A stretch of 64,000 nucleotides of DNA from Pterobdella sp. o SKG-2022 (taxonomy: Eukaryota > Annelida > Clitellata > Hirudinida > Piscicolidae). The notes under the pieces were generated by a model, which was given only the letters and a program-made list of their open reading frames with translations, did no database searches and had not been told where the DNA came from. The stretch is from contig OZ038321.1 of the NCBI GenBank assembly GCA_964035795.1, positions 19,223,209 through 19,287,208 on the forward strand, given 5' to 3'. Made by a program: the position numbers and the translations under genes. This document shows positions 51,701-63,765 of the stretch, in pieces. Numbering within the stretch: the stretch's first letter is position 1; every line of letters starts with the position of its first letter.

Positions 51701-54700
51701 CAATAGCATATATATAAATTTTTAGAAAAATTACACATACACAGAGGACCAACTCTGGTGATGTTGATCGGCAACAACACAGCCACTGTTGTGACAGACT
51801 TCAAAAATGCCCTTGGTCCCCACGATCCTACAGGCAACCTCAAGTAATGGGTGGTGTGCTTTGCAATCGTATCGTTTTGAAGAATTCAGTGATTGATTAT
51901 TTCAATTGGTAGTATAGTTTTTATTAGTATCTTTTTGGGGTTAGTGGAATTTATTTGATAAATTGAACTATCATACGGCTACTTACACATGAAAGAAATG
52001 TGATTAACTGATAGTTATTTCAATATAAATAACATTTACACGCCAGTTGTTTGAGAGGCAAGTTCCAAATGGTGGACGAGCCTCTAAACCAGCTTGACTC
52101 TTCCCCCAACAACAAGAGTGCTGAAAAAGTATAGTGAATAAATATTGTACACGCATTCTTAATTGTGAAATTAGGTTGTCCTTATAGTATTTGATACTAT
52201 CATTTTAGAGTTGGTATTAAAAACTCGCATACCAAAAAACCGTATTTATATGGTGTAGATAAATGGCTATCCAAAGCCTCTGGCAGTGCTCGTGGTTGTG
52301 ATTAGATTCAAACCGAACTTTTTCAAGTTGTGTTAGTTTTTCTTCATCAGCTTGTGCTTAGACCGCTTGAGCATCACAGCAGCTCGAAGATGCTAAAATA
52401 ACAAGCCCGTATAAAAATAATGAAGAAAGAGGTGACTGCAACAACTACCGGGACATTTCGCTTTTAAATTGCGTGAAAGTTGGCTACTTCAAAGTGTTGG
52501 GTAAAACATTTACCGAAGCAACCACTTATAGTAAAAGCCAAGTTTTTCAGCAGATCTGCTGAAGAGCAAATCAAAAAAGTTGGAGGAGCATGTGTCTTGG
52601 TTGCTCAAACGCCGTTAGATTTTTGACAGTATGCCATTGTAATAAAAAGGCCAAAAAAAAGCCACTGATAAAGTTTTGGTAAAAATTATTCTTGAGAGGC
52701 TTCAAAAGTGAACTAATCGTGTTAACTTAGAATCTCAGTGTAGAGTTCGTGCACAAAAATCCACAGCTGGTTTAATTTTTACTATCTGCCAGCTACAAGA
52801 GAAATTACGTGAGTAGAGTCTACAACGTTTGTAGATCTCACCAAAGTCTTTTACTTGGTTGATCGAAAATCTCTATATACAGTTTTTTTGAAATTTGTTT
52901 GTTCTCCAACTCTTTTCGCACTGATACGTTCGTTTCATGATGGCATGCGAGCTACAGTGCAGTTTGATGGCCAGATTTCTGTGTTTTTCTAATAGAAAAA
53001 TGTGTCAAATCAGGCCCCAATTTGTTCCAAATCTGTTTGGCTTGTATCTTTTTTACATTTTCAAATCTTTTGAGACATTTGTTCAACTCTTCTTACACAG
53101 AATGATGGTAACTTTTTCAAGCTTGCACGCTTAAATTAGGAGTAAAAAGAGTTATCGTTAGCGAATTGTTTTATGCCGATGAGACTGTTGTTATTGAACG
53201 CCAACTTCCAAAGTCTCTTCCGGCACTCCTTGGAGCGAGTACCGAAAAAAAACTTGTAGCTTCGAGTTAGTTAAGACATTTGGTAAGCAGTGAAAAAAAA
53301 TTATGAATGAATTCACGAAATGCTCTGTGGTCGAAAACTGATGTAGTTGAGAACCTCTTCAACACTCTTATTGGAGTGCACACTCGACACCACGAGAAGG
53401 TGAGTTTTCTCACTGGGCTGTCGATGATGTTGCTCTATATGCATTTTTTCCCAGCCATCTAAAAGACTTTGACTGTTTTAGTAGTGTTTGAAAACATTTT
53501 TGCTCTACTATTTTTTTAGCAAAAACTGTAATCAGCTTTTTAGGCTCTAAAAAGCATAATTTAAACTTGACGAATCATCATCCCAGTATTTACACCGGAG
53601 TCAGAGTTTATAAAACATGTGTTCTTTATGGCGTTTTAACTTAGACAACGCATCGAAATCATGATTCTAGACTCAGTGCTTTTCATACAATGTGCTTAAA
53701 TATCCTTTTAAGAAATACTTAGAAAAACAAAATGACAAATGAGGAGCTATTTAGGATCACTGGTTTCGCACTTCTATTTTGCCTGTTGAAGCTTTATCGT
53801 TTACTCTAGGCTAGACATTGAACCGTATGCCAAACTCCCGCGCCCTTCTTTTTATGCTCCATCTGATAACTCCGACTGCGGCGGCTGGGAGAACAAGCTA
53901 CACAGAGCGCAGTTTAGATTCAAAAAGTTATTTCGGTAAACTTCAAATTAATCGGTTGAAACGATCTTGAAACTTCAGAAACAGAGTTGATACAAGCATG
54001 GTCATACTTGACACAGCCTGCCAATCTGACCTAAAATGAGAAAAGCTCGAATTTTTGAAATTTTTTTAAAAACTTTGAATGACAAAAGCCTCAAGGTTTT
54101 AAAGGGTCAACCATATATTTTCATTAATCTAAAATGAATACATAGATTATATTTACGTTTTATTTGAACATAATTTTTTTGATCAACCATTAGGAGAAGC
54201 AGATGTTTTTCCCCATGGAGCAAGTCCTTATTCTCATCAAACCCAATGTCGTCGAGTTCAAGGGTGTGTCATACTATATCAAACTATGCAATACATTACT
54301 ATAATGTGCAATAAATCACGCTATAATTTACTGATAAAATAAAGTGAAGTAACATAACGAGTATGATCATAGTGGCGCAACCTCGAAAGCGTGTAGATCA
54401 CATAATTTACACCATGACTATCATGTTTTGAACATGGTTTTAAGCGCGCTAAAAAATGACATGTTTTGACATAACGCTTCTACAAACAATAAAAAATTCA
54501 TATCTCAGTCGTTTTGAAGATAGATCAGACTCATCATTTATGAACTTCCTATCCAATATGAACTAACACTTTTGTACAGACCAGATAATCAGCAGCATCA
54601 AGGATGAGAGCTTCATTATAGCCGCCAAGAAGGAAGTGACCCTAACTGAAGAACAAATGAATAAGTTGTATGAGTCATACAAGAAGCTCTCCATCTATTC

Positions 54701-56492
54701 GAACATCGTCCAAAGTTTGAGCCAGTCTGTCCTATTTGTTTTCTTTAACGTAGTGATTTAACTCAAGTTTTTCTGATGATTCTACAGCTATTAAGACCAT
54801 GAATTAAAAAATTTTTAATTTTTTAAAAATCCACATCTGAGAGCTATTTATTCTTCTGTTCATCTGTGTGCTATTTTTTTTACTGATGAACATTGATGTG
54901 CTATAAGCATGACTATACATTAATATTTTAGTTCATAATGAAATATCTAAGCCTTCATAATTGAAGTAAACACTCTTTAAGCGTGCAATTATTTAACAGC
55001 ACAAATGTGCAAATACACAACACACACAAACACACCTGCAGAGCTCCTTGCTGCTTTCTCATCGTTTCCAAGGTAGCAGGTCTCGAACGCCTCAAAACCT
55101 TCCTAGGTTTGCAAATACCACTTTTGTTCTTCCTCGATTGTGTCTTAACATGGCATATCGAATTTTAGAAATGATATAGGAGTATATTTAGTGATGCTTT
55201 ATTGGTGAAGATTGAGTTTAAATGAAAATTTTTTAACTTGAAACGTTTATATAAATGGTATAATTAATTAAATTACTGTTTATTTTTTTTAAAGGTTACA
55301 AGACGGTTTTGGCAGATCTACCAAGTGAGGAAGAAGAAGAGGAAGAGGAGGATCAAGAAGAAAGGGAATATTTTCCCTCATCGACAGCTCCAAGCGCCGA
55401 AATGAGTAATGTGGAAAGTTTAAGTCTGCAGGGAGCCAACACTCCATCTTACTACCCTGACCAGTTCGAAAGGTTTAGATGGTGTTTCTTTGCTTTAATA
55501 CCAAAGTCTTTATTCAAACCGATGTGCAGATTGGAAATTTTAAGTTTTTAAATAACTTTTTGTGCTATTATAAAATGCAGTCTTTCTCAATTGTTCGGAC
55601 TGCCGATGCCTGACAACGCCTTACACATCCCAGACACTATAGAGGAATGCAATAATCACATCAAGGAAATCTTCGGAGAGATTCAGTTCCATAGAGATGG
55701 TATTTTACATGCTATTTTTTAGACAATTTTTTAATTTTTTAAAACATATGTATCAGGTTTTGTCAAAAAGACCAAGAAAGCTCCCAAGCACAACGTGTGT
55801 GAAATCAAAGGTTTCATTGTGATTAATTTTGTCAAATACTTCTAATAGTATTTGAAATTTATTTTGAAAAAATTGTTTAAAAAAATTGAATTAAATTTTT
55901 AAAAATTTTTTCAGCACCGCAAGTGTCAAGCCTCGAAGGTAGCACTAGTTACACCACCGCTCACAAGCTTTCACTAGCTCATTCACCAATAATCAAAGCT
56001 ATATTACAAGCTGCCAAGCTAATTGTTGATTTATAAAAAAAATTTATATTCAGTTAGTTATTTTCCACCAACCAATTAAATCTGTTGAAGTTGATACGTT
56101 TGCATGCAGAAGTGTACGAAGAGATAGATAAAATGCCGAAGCCTGTGGAGGTGGCAGAGGAACCTGAGGAAGATGAATATGAGAAGCAGAGGTTGCAGTA
56201 CTTACAAGAAGAAGCTTTGATCAAAGAAAGAGAAAAAGAAGAAGCCAGAGAGATTCATGAGGCGGACTATTTGGATGAAGATACCAAGTGGGGAACCTTA
56301 TTTGAGTACCCTGCTAACGAAGAAGAAAATGTGCTCGATTGCTGTGAAGAAAAACATAAACGAGATAGCAAAGAAACATTTTTTTCGAAGAACGAAAGTC
56401 AAATGTCACGGAAAACTACTTCAAAAAAGAATTTTAAACTGAGTGGTCAGAAGTTTTTGAAGAGAGTTGAAAGCCCTAAAAAGTCTCATTGA
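39718..56492 (+). CDS. NME8/TXNDC3-like thioredoxin domain plus three NDK-like domains
   Basis: Exons: 39718-39814, 41235-41338, 42292-42363, 42791-42907, 46621-46747, 48041-48112, 48927-49000, 49289-49381, 49564-49718, 50069-50146, 50439-50560, 51520-51664, 51745-51843, 52047-52128, 54194-54263, 54580-54724, 55042-55106, 55295-55472, 55581-55699, 55757-55810, 55915-55938, 56110-56492. They total 2475 nt, 824 residues, all in phase (human NME8 about 588). The family acts in motile cilia as a dynein-associated protein. The thioredoxin domain has an intact [12 protein letters not shown] active site (about residue 40) and FLFYA. An acidic linker (SESESEMDQ) precedes three NDK-like domains. The first two lack the catalytic His block. 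The third has NALHIPD, with its His, and an inserted acidic E-run. A charged Lys/Glu tail follows. An AATAAA lies at 56581. Its introns carry several transposon relics. Confidence 0.88.
43058..43260 (+). repeat. Repeat flanking the Penelope-like relic, left side
   Basis: A segment ending in TACGATGTCTCTAAAAG near 43178-43195 recurs in direct orientation at about 44490-44570. Its earlier part, with ACTAATGAATT near 43060, recurs inverted near 44420-44460. A TACGATGTCTCT piece also folds back on CGAGACATCGTA near 43245. It looks like a terminal repeat of the Penelope-like element. Confidence 0.5.
43264..44305 (+). mobile_element. Penelope-like element relic with GIY-YIG endonuclease and inverted repeats
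   Basis: The coding piece from about 43433 encodes a linker ([13 protein letters not shown]) and a GIY-YIG-type endonuclease (GVYKLTCSC...[18 protein letters not shown]). A frameshift near 43860 follows, and the frame continues to about 44012 ([14 protein letters not shown]). The reverse transcriptase that precedes this domain in Penelope-like elements is missing, so the copy is truncated. It is enclosed by inverted repeats at 43264-43355 and 44214-44305 (92 bp, only two mismatches seen). A further direct repeat CGCTAACGTTTTATG occurs at 43379-43393 and 44203-44217. It lies in the NME8-like intron between exons 4 and 5. Confidence 0.8.
44380..44575 (+). repeat. Repeat flanking the Penelope-like relic, right side
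   Basis: Partial direct and inverted copies of the 43058-43260 segment, including a CATACGATGTCTATGAAGG variant near 44552. A similar ACATACGATGTCTCTGAAA occurs near 51445, in another intron of the same gene. Confidence 0.5.
45800..45945 (+). pseudogene. piggyBac-like transposase C-terminal cysteine-rich fragment
   Basis: A short open stretch encodes KRCAKCNTK, then [12 protein letters not shown] and a final LHRV. The spacing of CxxC pairs and the VPLC piece resemble the C-terminal cysteine-rich domain of piggyBac-derived transposases. The rest of the transposase is absent and no terminal repeats are seen, so it is a relic within an NME8-like intron. A weak match from memory; chance is possible. 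Confidence 0.45.
46440..46615. repeat. Imperfect CACCATCAACC minisatellite before NME8-like exon 5
   Basis: Loosely repeated C-rich units (CATCAACC, CACCATCAACT and similar) run up to the splice acceptor of exon 5. They provide a long pyrimidine/CA-rich tract in otherwise AT-rich DNA. A similar but shorter CAT/CAA-rich stretch precedes exon 2 at about 41110-41230. Confidence 0.7.
49181..49222 (+). repeat. Dispersed repeat shared with 54425-54462
   Basis: A block of about 35 bp starting TTTTGAACATG and containing CGCGCTAAAAAATGA occurs here and again at about 54425-54462, in two different introns of the NME8-like gene. The differences are mostly A/G. CpG pairs are unusual in this AT-rich DNA, so shared origin is likely. 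The family is unknown. Confidence 0.65.
52300..53900 (+). mobile_element. Heavily decayed non-LTR retroelement in NME8-like intron
   Basis: On the plus strand, broken by many stops: [15 protein letters not shown] (near 52440), then a ...[15 protein letters not shown] stretch (near 52760), [18 protein letters not shown] (near 52935), [14 protein letters not shown] (near 53170) and a C-terminal [13 protein letters not shown] (near 53600). This order matches the reverse transcriptase of LINE-type elements. It sits in the 2-kb intron between exons 14 and 15, in the same orientation as the gene, and the exons on both sides still join in phase. Confidence 0.75.
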
Positions 56493-56687
56493 AATTTTTC
56501 TTGAAAAACTTGCTTGTTTTGATTTGAGGCTGTTTTACAAATTTATTTAAAGTTAAGATAGTTTTACTTTGGATTTTATAAATAAATTTTTTTATTTATA
56601 CTAGTTTTGGCTTTGCTTTTTCACTTACCGTCACAATGGAAATTTTTCCTTTTTTTAAAATTTGAATTATTTGCTTACAAATTACAG

Positions 56688-56914
56688 AAAACCTTTCTAA
56701 GAGTGAATCTATACAAACGGAGGTTGAAGTGAAAGAAACGAAAAGTGAAGTGAAGGAGGAAGCAAAAGACACAGACTCGCTTAAGAACGAATCAGTAAAA
56801 GACACTAAAAAAAAAGCTAAATCTCTCAAAATAACGCCGTCGAAACCAGACAGTGAGAGAAAAACTAAAAGTAAAAAAACTACAAAATCATCGAATAAGC
56901 AAACAAATAAGTAA
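56688..56914 (+). CDS. Possible alternative last exon of the NME8-like gene
   Basis: An acceptor (TTTGCTTACAAATTACAG) opens a 227-bp segment that stays open to TAA at 56912-56914. It encodes about 75 residues, very Lys/Ser/Thr/Glu-rich (pieces such as KSEVKEEAKDTDSLKNE and KPDSERKTKSKKTTK). It starts with two bases of a codon, the same phase as exon 22. It can therefore follow exon 19, 20 or 21, or a cryptic donor inside exon 22 (AGTG then GTCAGA). Either way it would give another charged tail. Confidence 0.5.
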
Positions 56915-58289
56915 ATTCTCAAAAATTCACTTAAAATTAATATGAGTTTATTAAATCTTAGTTCGAATCGAAGTTAAATTAAGGCAAAGTTTGAGATTTA
57001 GTTATCTAAAAATTTTCCTCTGATAAAATTGTTGTGGAAAACTATATAACTTTCAAACATTTAAACGATTCAACCCGCGAAACAAGAAAGCCAGTCTATT
57101 CTTTAAACGATGCTATCAATTAATCAGCATACAAGTCATTTTATAGCCTAAAAGCTCTAACACGAAAATCATGACACATATTTTGGTCGTTGGCTTATTT
57201 TTTTGCTCATCATATTGAGATAGTATCATTTTTTAACCATATATTATTTGGTTGAAAATACTGAAAGAGGTTTTAGCTTTAAAATTTATTTTGCTTGCTT
57301 GAAAGAAATTTTTTTTGATTTATATGAAATTTATTTGAACTACCAGTGAATAAATTTTCGCCTCAGAGTGCAAAGAATTCAACAGATCAAACATTGTGGC
57401 AATATATGATTCGCATCATTGTAACGAGTTTTCATTAAAAAAAACTTAATTCATCAACTTCAAGCTTAACATGAATAATGAAAAGGAAATTCTAAAATAT
57501 TAAAATAAAATTAGCTGAAAATTATAGGAAAATTAAACTTAACTACGACTCAATTTCTTTCCTCAACGAATGTATAAGCAAAAATAGTGAATTATTTCAA
57601 TAGTAAACCTAGCTAAAAGCTTTAAAAAAAACAATAGAAGTGCAAAAATAATAAAAACAATAAGAAGAAACAAATAATGAGAAAAACTGAAAAAGAAAAT
57701 TCAAATCTAAATTGAAAATACAACCCTAGTTATTATAAAAAAATTAATTGGGTTTGGATGAAAATTAACCAATAATTAGTAAAACTGTTATATGTGAGTG
57801 ATCTCATATGAGATCAATGGGCACCTACTATTTGCTCACATAAAAATCAGCTTCCAACAAAATTTTTAAAAGAAAATATATCTTGAAAAAATCTTGTTTT
57901 TTATACCTTAAATTCACCTAATTGCTAATGAACCTAACCTTAATTCTCGTATCGATAAAACTCACTAAAATCTCGATAATATAAATAGCTGTTAACACAA
58001 GCACAAGTTTAAAACTGAATATTGTTTGGTGCACTAAGTCACCGCTAATAAGGAGTGGACACTACTGGCGCGTGTATGAGTTGTGTATGCAATGAAATAT
58101 AATAATAGTAATAATAATTCAAAAAATTAAAAACAAAAAGAAAAAATAAATAATGAAAATAATAATAAAAACAATAATATAGATAAATTTTTAACAACAA
58201 ATTAATAAAAAGAATAATAACATAAATAATAAAAACTAGTAAAAAGAATGATAAAAATAATTGTATAAAGAAATTAATAATATTATTAT
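56915..58289. other. Non-coding stretch
   Basis: AT-rich sequence without a supported gene. The part from about 58090 to 58300 is rich in AAT/AAAT units and leads into the 3' end of the minus-strand retroelement, where such an A/T-simple tail is expected (it reads as a T-rich or ATT-rich tail in element orientation). Confidence 0.45.
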
Positions 58290-61200
58290 TATTATTTGAA
58301 ATCTATCAAGCATTTTGCTGAGAAAATTTTAGTAAGACGGGTCATAACTAATGACCAGAGTCTTACTAAGTCTGCCCACAGCTCTAGAACTTTTCTCAAG
58401 ATTCTTGCGGTACCGAGTAATGCCGCCTTTTGCAACTCTCCCAAATTTGTATTAATTTCTAATTGGTGGAGAAAGCTTATGAAGTTCTTGCTTATACTTC
58501 CTAGCACTCCAATTACAATTTGTACCACATGCACTTTCTTTTGCTGCCATAGTCTGTTAACTTCTCTTCGCAGATCCTGATACTTATCAATTTTTTCTTT
58601 TTCTTTTTCATTGATTCCGCAGTCTCCAGGTACAACAGCATCCACAATCAAGCATTTTTTCTCCTTCTTGTGTAAAACGGCAATGTCAGGTCGACGGGCT
58701 TCTATCATATTGTCACATTGTATATTGAAGTCCCATAGCAACTTTATGTCATCATTCTCCACAACACTATCTGGCTCATGTTCGTACCACTTTACATTGC
58801 ATTTTAATCTATTTTTCTTACACAAGTCCCAATGGAGCCTTGTATCAACATTATCGTGACGTCTCTTGTACTCTTTTTCAGCGAGCATCTCACATTCACA
58901 GATTATGTGTTGAACGGTTCCACCTTTGTTGCCGCACATTCTACAAAGTGGGCTATTAGCTGTTTTATCTATATAGAATTTGAGATAGTTGGTTCTCAAG
59001 GCTTGCTCTTGCGCCGCACATAAAAGTGACTCAGTTTGGATTTTCAGATCGCCTTTTCTTAGCCATCTCCAACTTAACTCTTTGTCTACTTTTGCCGATG
59101 TATCTCTTTTTTCATTCCATTTTTTTATTCTCTCATCTTGAATATTTTTCTTCATATCTTTTACTGTGGTAATTACTGGATTTTCAAAATCACTTCTAGC
59201 TGCACATAAAAGTCTTTCATCGCTTTTTTGATGTGATCCTCAAGGCTGATTTTGGCTAAGATAACGGTATCTTCAGCATTTGCCAGTCCTCGTCCGCCAT
59301 CTTTCCTTGGTATATATAACCTATCTACATCACTTCGTGGGTGCAGTCCATTATGCATTGTTAAGAGTTTCCTTGTTTTCCCATCTATTGACTGAAGCTC
59401 AGCCTTTGTCCAACTAAGGAAAGGCGCATACATCTCAAAACAGGGATGGCCCAAGTATTAATACCCTTAACAATATTCCTTCCATTCAGTTTTGTCTTAA
59501 AAATCTTCCCCACTCTTCTTTTGTATACATTGAGAACTTTGATTTTCATTCCTTTTTTCTGTAAATCGTCAGCTTGTAATATACCCAGATACTTGTATCC
59601 TTCTCCAACTCTCAATGCTTTCATTACTGTGTCGTTGGGTAGCTTAATTCCATCTGATTTAACTTTTTTCCCTCTTTTTATTATTAACATTGAACACTTC
59701 TCGATACTGAATTTCATGCCGATATCTTCACTAAAAACTCTTACTGTCTGTACTAGTGAGTCGAGTTCTTTCTCGGTTTTGGCATACAGTTTGATATCAT
59801 CCATATAGAGTAGATGTTTGATCTTTTCCTTATTTGCAAAGCTGTAACAATGCCTTGTAGCTTTCAGTATCTGCGTTAGAGGAATGAGGGCTATGACAAA
59901 CAAAAGTGGAGATAATGATCTCCTTGGAATATTCCTCTCTTTATTTCTACTTCACTCAGGTTTTCATTGTTACACGTCAATTCTACCCGCCAGTTTTTCA
60001 TTGTGGATTGCAAGAAGGTTATGAGTTTTTTATTCAGCCCAAGTGAATAAAGGCAGTCTATTATCCAAGAGTGGGGCAGCATATCGAACGCTTTTTGGTA
60101 ATCAATCCAGCCCATTGCTAGATTTTTCTTTCTCGTTTTTACCCCTTTCAGTATCATCTTGTCTATCTATAACTGATCTTCTGTTCCTCTGCTTTTCCTT
60201 CTGCATCCTTTTTGTTTTTCTGGGAGAAACTGGTTGTTTTCCAAAAAGGCGTAGAGCTCATCTGTTAGTAACGCTGTCAACATTTTCCAACATAAGGGTA
60301 GGCATGTAATTGGCCTATAGTTGCTTACAAACGTTTTTTTTGATTTATCTTTTTGTATCAAAACTGTTCGGCCTTTTGTCATCCACGCTGGCGTTGTTCT
60401 TTTGTAGCATTCTGCTAGATATTTTACTAGCCATTGATGCATGGACTTGAAGTTTTTTAGCCAAAACCCTTGAACACCGTCTGGTCCAGGTGCTTTCCAG
60501 TTTGGTATTTTCGACAAGACATTTTGTATTTATCCAGAATTAATAATGAATTCTTGTTTTGTTTTTTCATTCATTGAAGTTTTGAAGTCTTTTAACCACT
60601 TGGCATTTTCATTATGTGTTCCATTTTTACTCCATAAGTTTGACCAAAACTCTTTTGCTTCTTTTTTTCCTGGTACCTCACTTGTGACATGCACATCTTC
60701 ACTGTTCAAGCGACTATAGAAACTAATTTCGTTGTTCCTAAACTGTCTGTTCTGATGGTATTGCTTTATTCGTCGGTCATATCTTTTAATTTTCCCTCTT
60801 TTTGGCTTTCAATTTTTGTATTAGCTCCTCTTTTACTTCTAGCAGTTTTGTTTCTTTCAACTTATATTTTCTTTGCAGCGTTTCCAAATTTTTCTTTTTT
60901 ACTGGCTTATTTTCTTTTATTGCATTCACCCAACTAAGCTCTCTTCTTATATCTTTTATTTGGCCTTCTAGTCGACGTTTCTACCAGGTTCTTTCTTGAT
61001 TCCTGTCTTACCAATTTTAACTCCCACCATATCAGTCACTAGAACAGCTCCGCAATATATCAGATCATTAGTTTCAGTAATACTTTTCACTTTTATTTTG
61101 CCAAGTATATCATCTATTTTATTCACGGCTGCATATAGTTTTGTTTTATCAATATCTCTTGATAATTAATATATTGTTCTATTATTCTTATTTATTTCAT

Positions 61201-61640
61201 TCAACCGGTTTAGCAAAATTTTTTCTTCGTCTTTGGCTTCCATTTCAAAAGAATCTTTCTCAATAGGCGCTTCATCACCAAACCTATCTCCTCTATAAGC
61301 ACTGACAATTTATCTTCACAACACAATTTTAACTCTCTAAGTTCTAATTCAGAAAACCATTGGTTTTTTATTATTTAGTTTTTTTGGTCAATCAATCTCT
61401 GTTGACTTACAGCGAACATGTTCCTTTTTTCCCAGAGATTATGCATTCTCTTCCCGTACCCGAAGCGACTTGGTTAGCTGCAAAAGTAGCACTTCATCAC
61501 AATCCTGTTGTCTGGTACTGTCCATTTTCGTTTCTGTTTCTTAGCAGTAACTGTGTTACGACCGGGCTCATGCTGCTGGGCCATGAGACACCTGCCGGGC
61601 GAGAGGCTGTCACCTTTGGTTCGAGTCATTGACGCCGTTA
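58290..61640 (-). mobile_element. Nearly complete R2/R4-group non-LTR retroelement with restriction-like endonuclease, broken
   Basis: Minus strand, 5' to 3'. An N-terminal piece (KRKWTVPDNRIVMKCY, FGYGKRMHNLW) lies near 61400-61530. The reverse transcriptase follows: NWKAPGPDGVQGFW (near 60500), NYRPITCLPLCWKM (near 60320), GWIDYQKAFDMLPHSW (near 60090) and LLYMDDIKLYAKTEKEL (near 59800), with YMDD in the catalytic box. A C-terminal region has a CCHC-like CRMCGNKGGTVQHIICEC (near 58930) and the endonuclease signature RRPDIAVLHKKEKKCLIVDA (near 58690). At least three frameshifts or stops lie near 61480, 60160, 59900 and 59160, so the copy is inactive. The endonuclease is of the restriction-like type; no apurinic-type endonuclease is seen. 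Confidence 0.82.
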
Positions 61641-62308
61641 TTTGTATTTAATTTATTCTGCATTTCACTCTCTTTTGAGGCTAGTTATTTTTAGGTTGAA
61701 CTACAACCAGTATTTTTATCCTGACAACATCACTAGGGTGATTACCTACCAAAGCTGAAAAGCACACCCTACTCATATAGTTTTTTTCTGAAAACTTCAC
61801 CCAAAGATCACCTGGGAATAGTTTTCTGTCAGAGTTGTCTCTTAGCATTCGCTCCTGACATGGAGCTTACCCGCAAGGCAACGGAAAATATTTGATAGTT
61901 ATTAATATATTCTTTACAAAAATAAAAACCCCTTATTTATAGAATATAATAAAAAATAATTTTACAGTTATAAACTTTTTTGTTTTTCAGCCCAATACTA
62001 AACATGACATTTGTATCAAGTCGAAATAAAAGCTTCAAATAATTGAGACTAAGTTTATAATTGACTAAAACTGAAATCAGTGAAGTATTAAGTGAAAAAT
62101 AGCAAATATAATTTGAAAAACTGAAAATAATGAAAAGATGTAACAGGAGCAGTAACTAATAAAAATATACATTGAAGTCAGAACCATAAAAATATTCCCA
62201 TAAATTGTTAAATGGTATGAAAATCATTTAAAATTTTGAATGATAACAAATATTTATATAAAATAAATGAATACTCTTATGCATATGTATTTTCAATTGT
62301 ATATAGAA
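61641..62308. other. Non-coding stretch before the second gap
   Basis: The first 200 bp could still be the 5' flank of the minus-strand retroelement. The rest is AT-rich with no supported feature. Confidence 0.4.
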
Positions 62309-62508
62309 NNNNNNNNNNNNNNNNNNNNNNNNNNNNNNNNNNNNNNNNNNNNNNNNNNNNNNNNNNNNNNNNNNNNNNNNNNNNNNNNNNNNNNNNNNNN
62401 NNNNNNNNNNNNNNNNNNNNNNNNNNNNNNNNNNNNNNNNNNNNNNNNNNNNNNNNNNNNNNNNNNNNNNNNNNNNNNNNNNNNNNNNNNNNNNNNNNNN
62501 NNNNNNNN
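62309..62508. other. Assembly gap of 200 N
   Basis: Exactly 200 unknown bases, the same length as the gap at 10804-11003, so likely a placeholder of unknown true size. It lies 330 bp before a long ATT repeat. Confidence 0.98.
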
Positions 62509-62835
62509 GATACTTAAATCTAAAAATATTATACTACATATAAATATAAAAAAAATAAATTTTAACTAAGCCAAAAATGAAGCAAGTGATCTATGGTAAC
62601 GTATATGGCTTATTTATAATAATATAATAAAACAATGGTAATATGTATATAAAAAAACTCATCCGAAAGTGTCCTGTGAGACTGGCCAGGTTCCAATGTA
62701 TTGTGTTCAAACCCAGCAATATTTCCATAAAACTCATAAATAACATTTGAAATTTCGAGAAAACTGGAAAAACTAGCTCATAACTTATAAATTAATTAGT
62801 TTGAACTAAATTTTATTCTGTTAGCACGAATCTGC

Positions 62836-63298
<463 letters not shown>

Positions 63299-63334
63299 TT
63301 GTTATTAGATGTCAACTAAAAATGTATATTCAAC

Positions 63335-63460
63335 TAAAATCAAACGATTTTAATAACTGGATAATAACATGAAGCTTTTCGTGAGTTTGCATACTTCATA
63401 ATCCGAGTTGAACTCACGAAAAACTTCGTGTTATTATCTAGTTATTAAAAGTTTTTGATT
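63335..63460. repeat. Inverted repeat of the AAGCTT-hairpin family
   Basis: Two arms (near 63340-63388 and 63407-63455) are close reverse complements, each with AACTSGATAATAACA-like ends and a CACGAAAARCTTC core. The arms keep the GAAAAGCTTC part of the hammerhead-like family, but the CTGATGA-like core is not intact. Confidence 0.6.
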
Positions 63461-63765
63461 CATATCGTTTTTATAATCGTCTAGTTTAGTTATTCAAAAT
63501 TGTATATTCAGCTGTAAAATATACTTTGCTAAAGAATTAAAAAGCTGAATTTCATTAAGTATATTCAACAGTTTCTTTCAGTATTATAGTGTATTAAAAC
63601 ATCGAAAAACTGTGTTCATTGAAGGAACTTTGATTTAAGATTCTTCACTAAAAACAAAGCTTTTCACATTTTTTAGTTTCGTCACTGGCTTAATAGAGTG
63701 TTATACTATTTTATCATAGTGTTAGGCTAGCAATACAGTAGAAAAACAAATGATTAATATGGTGA

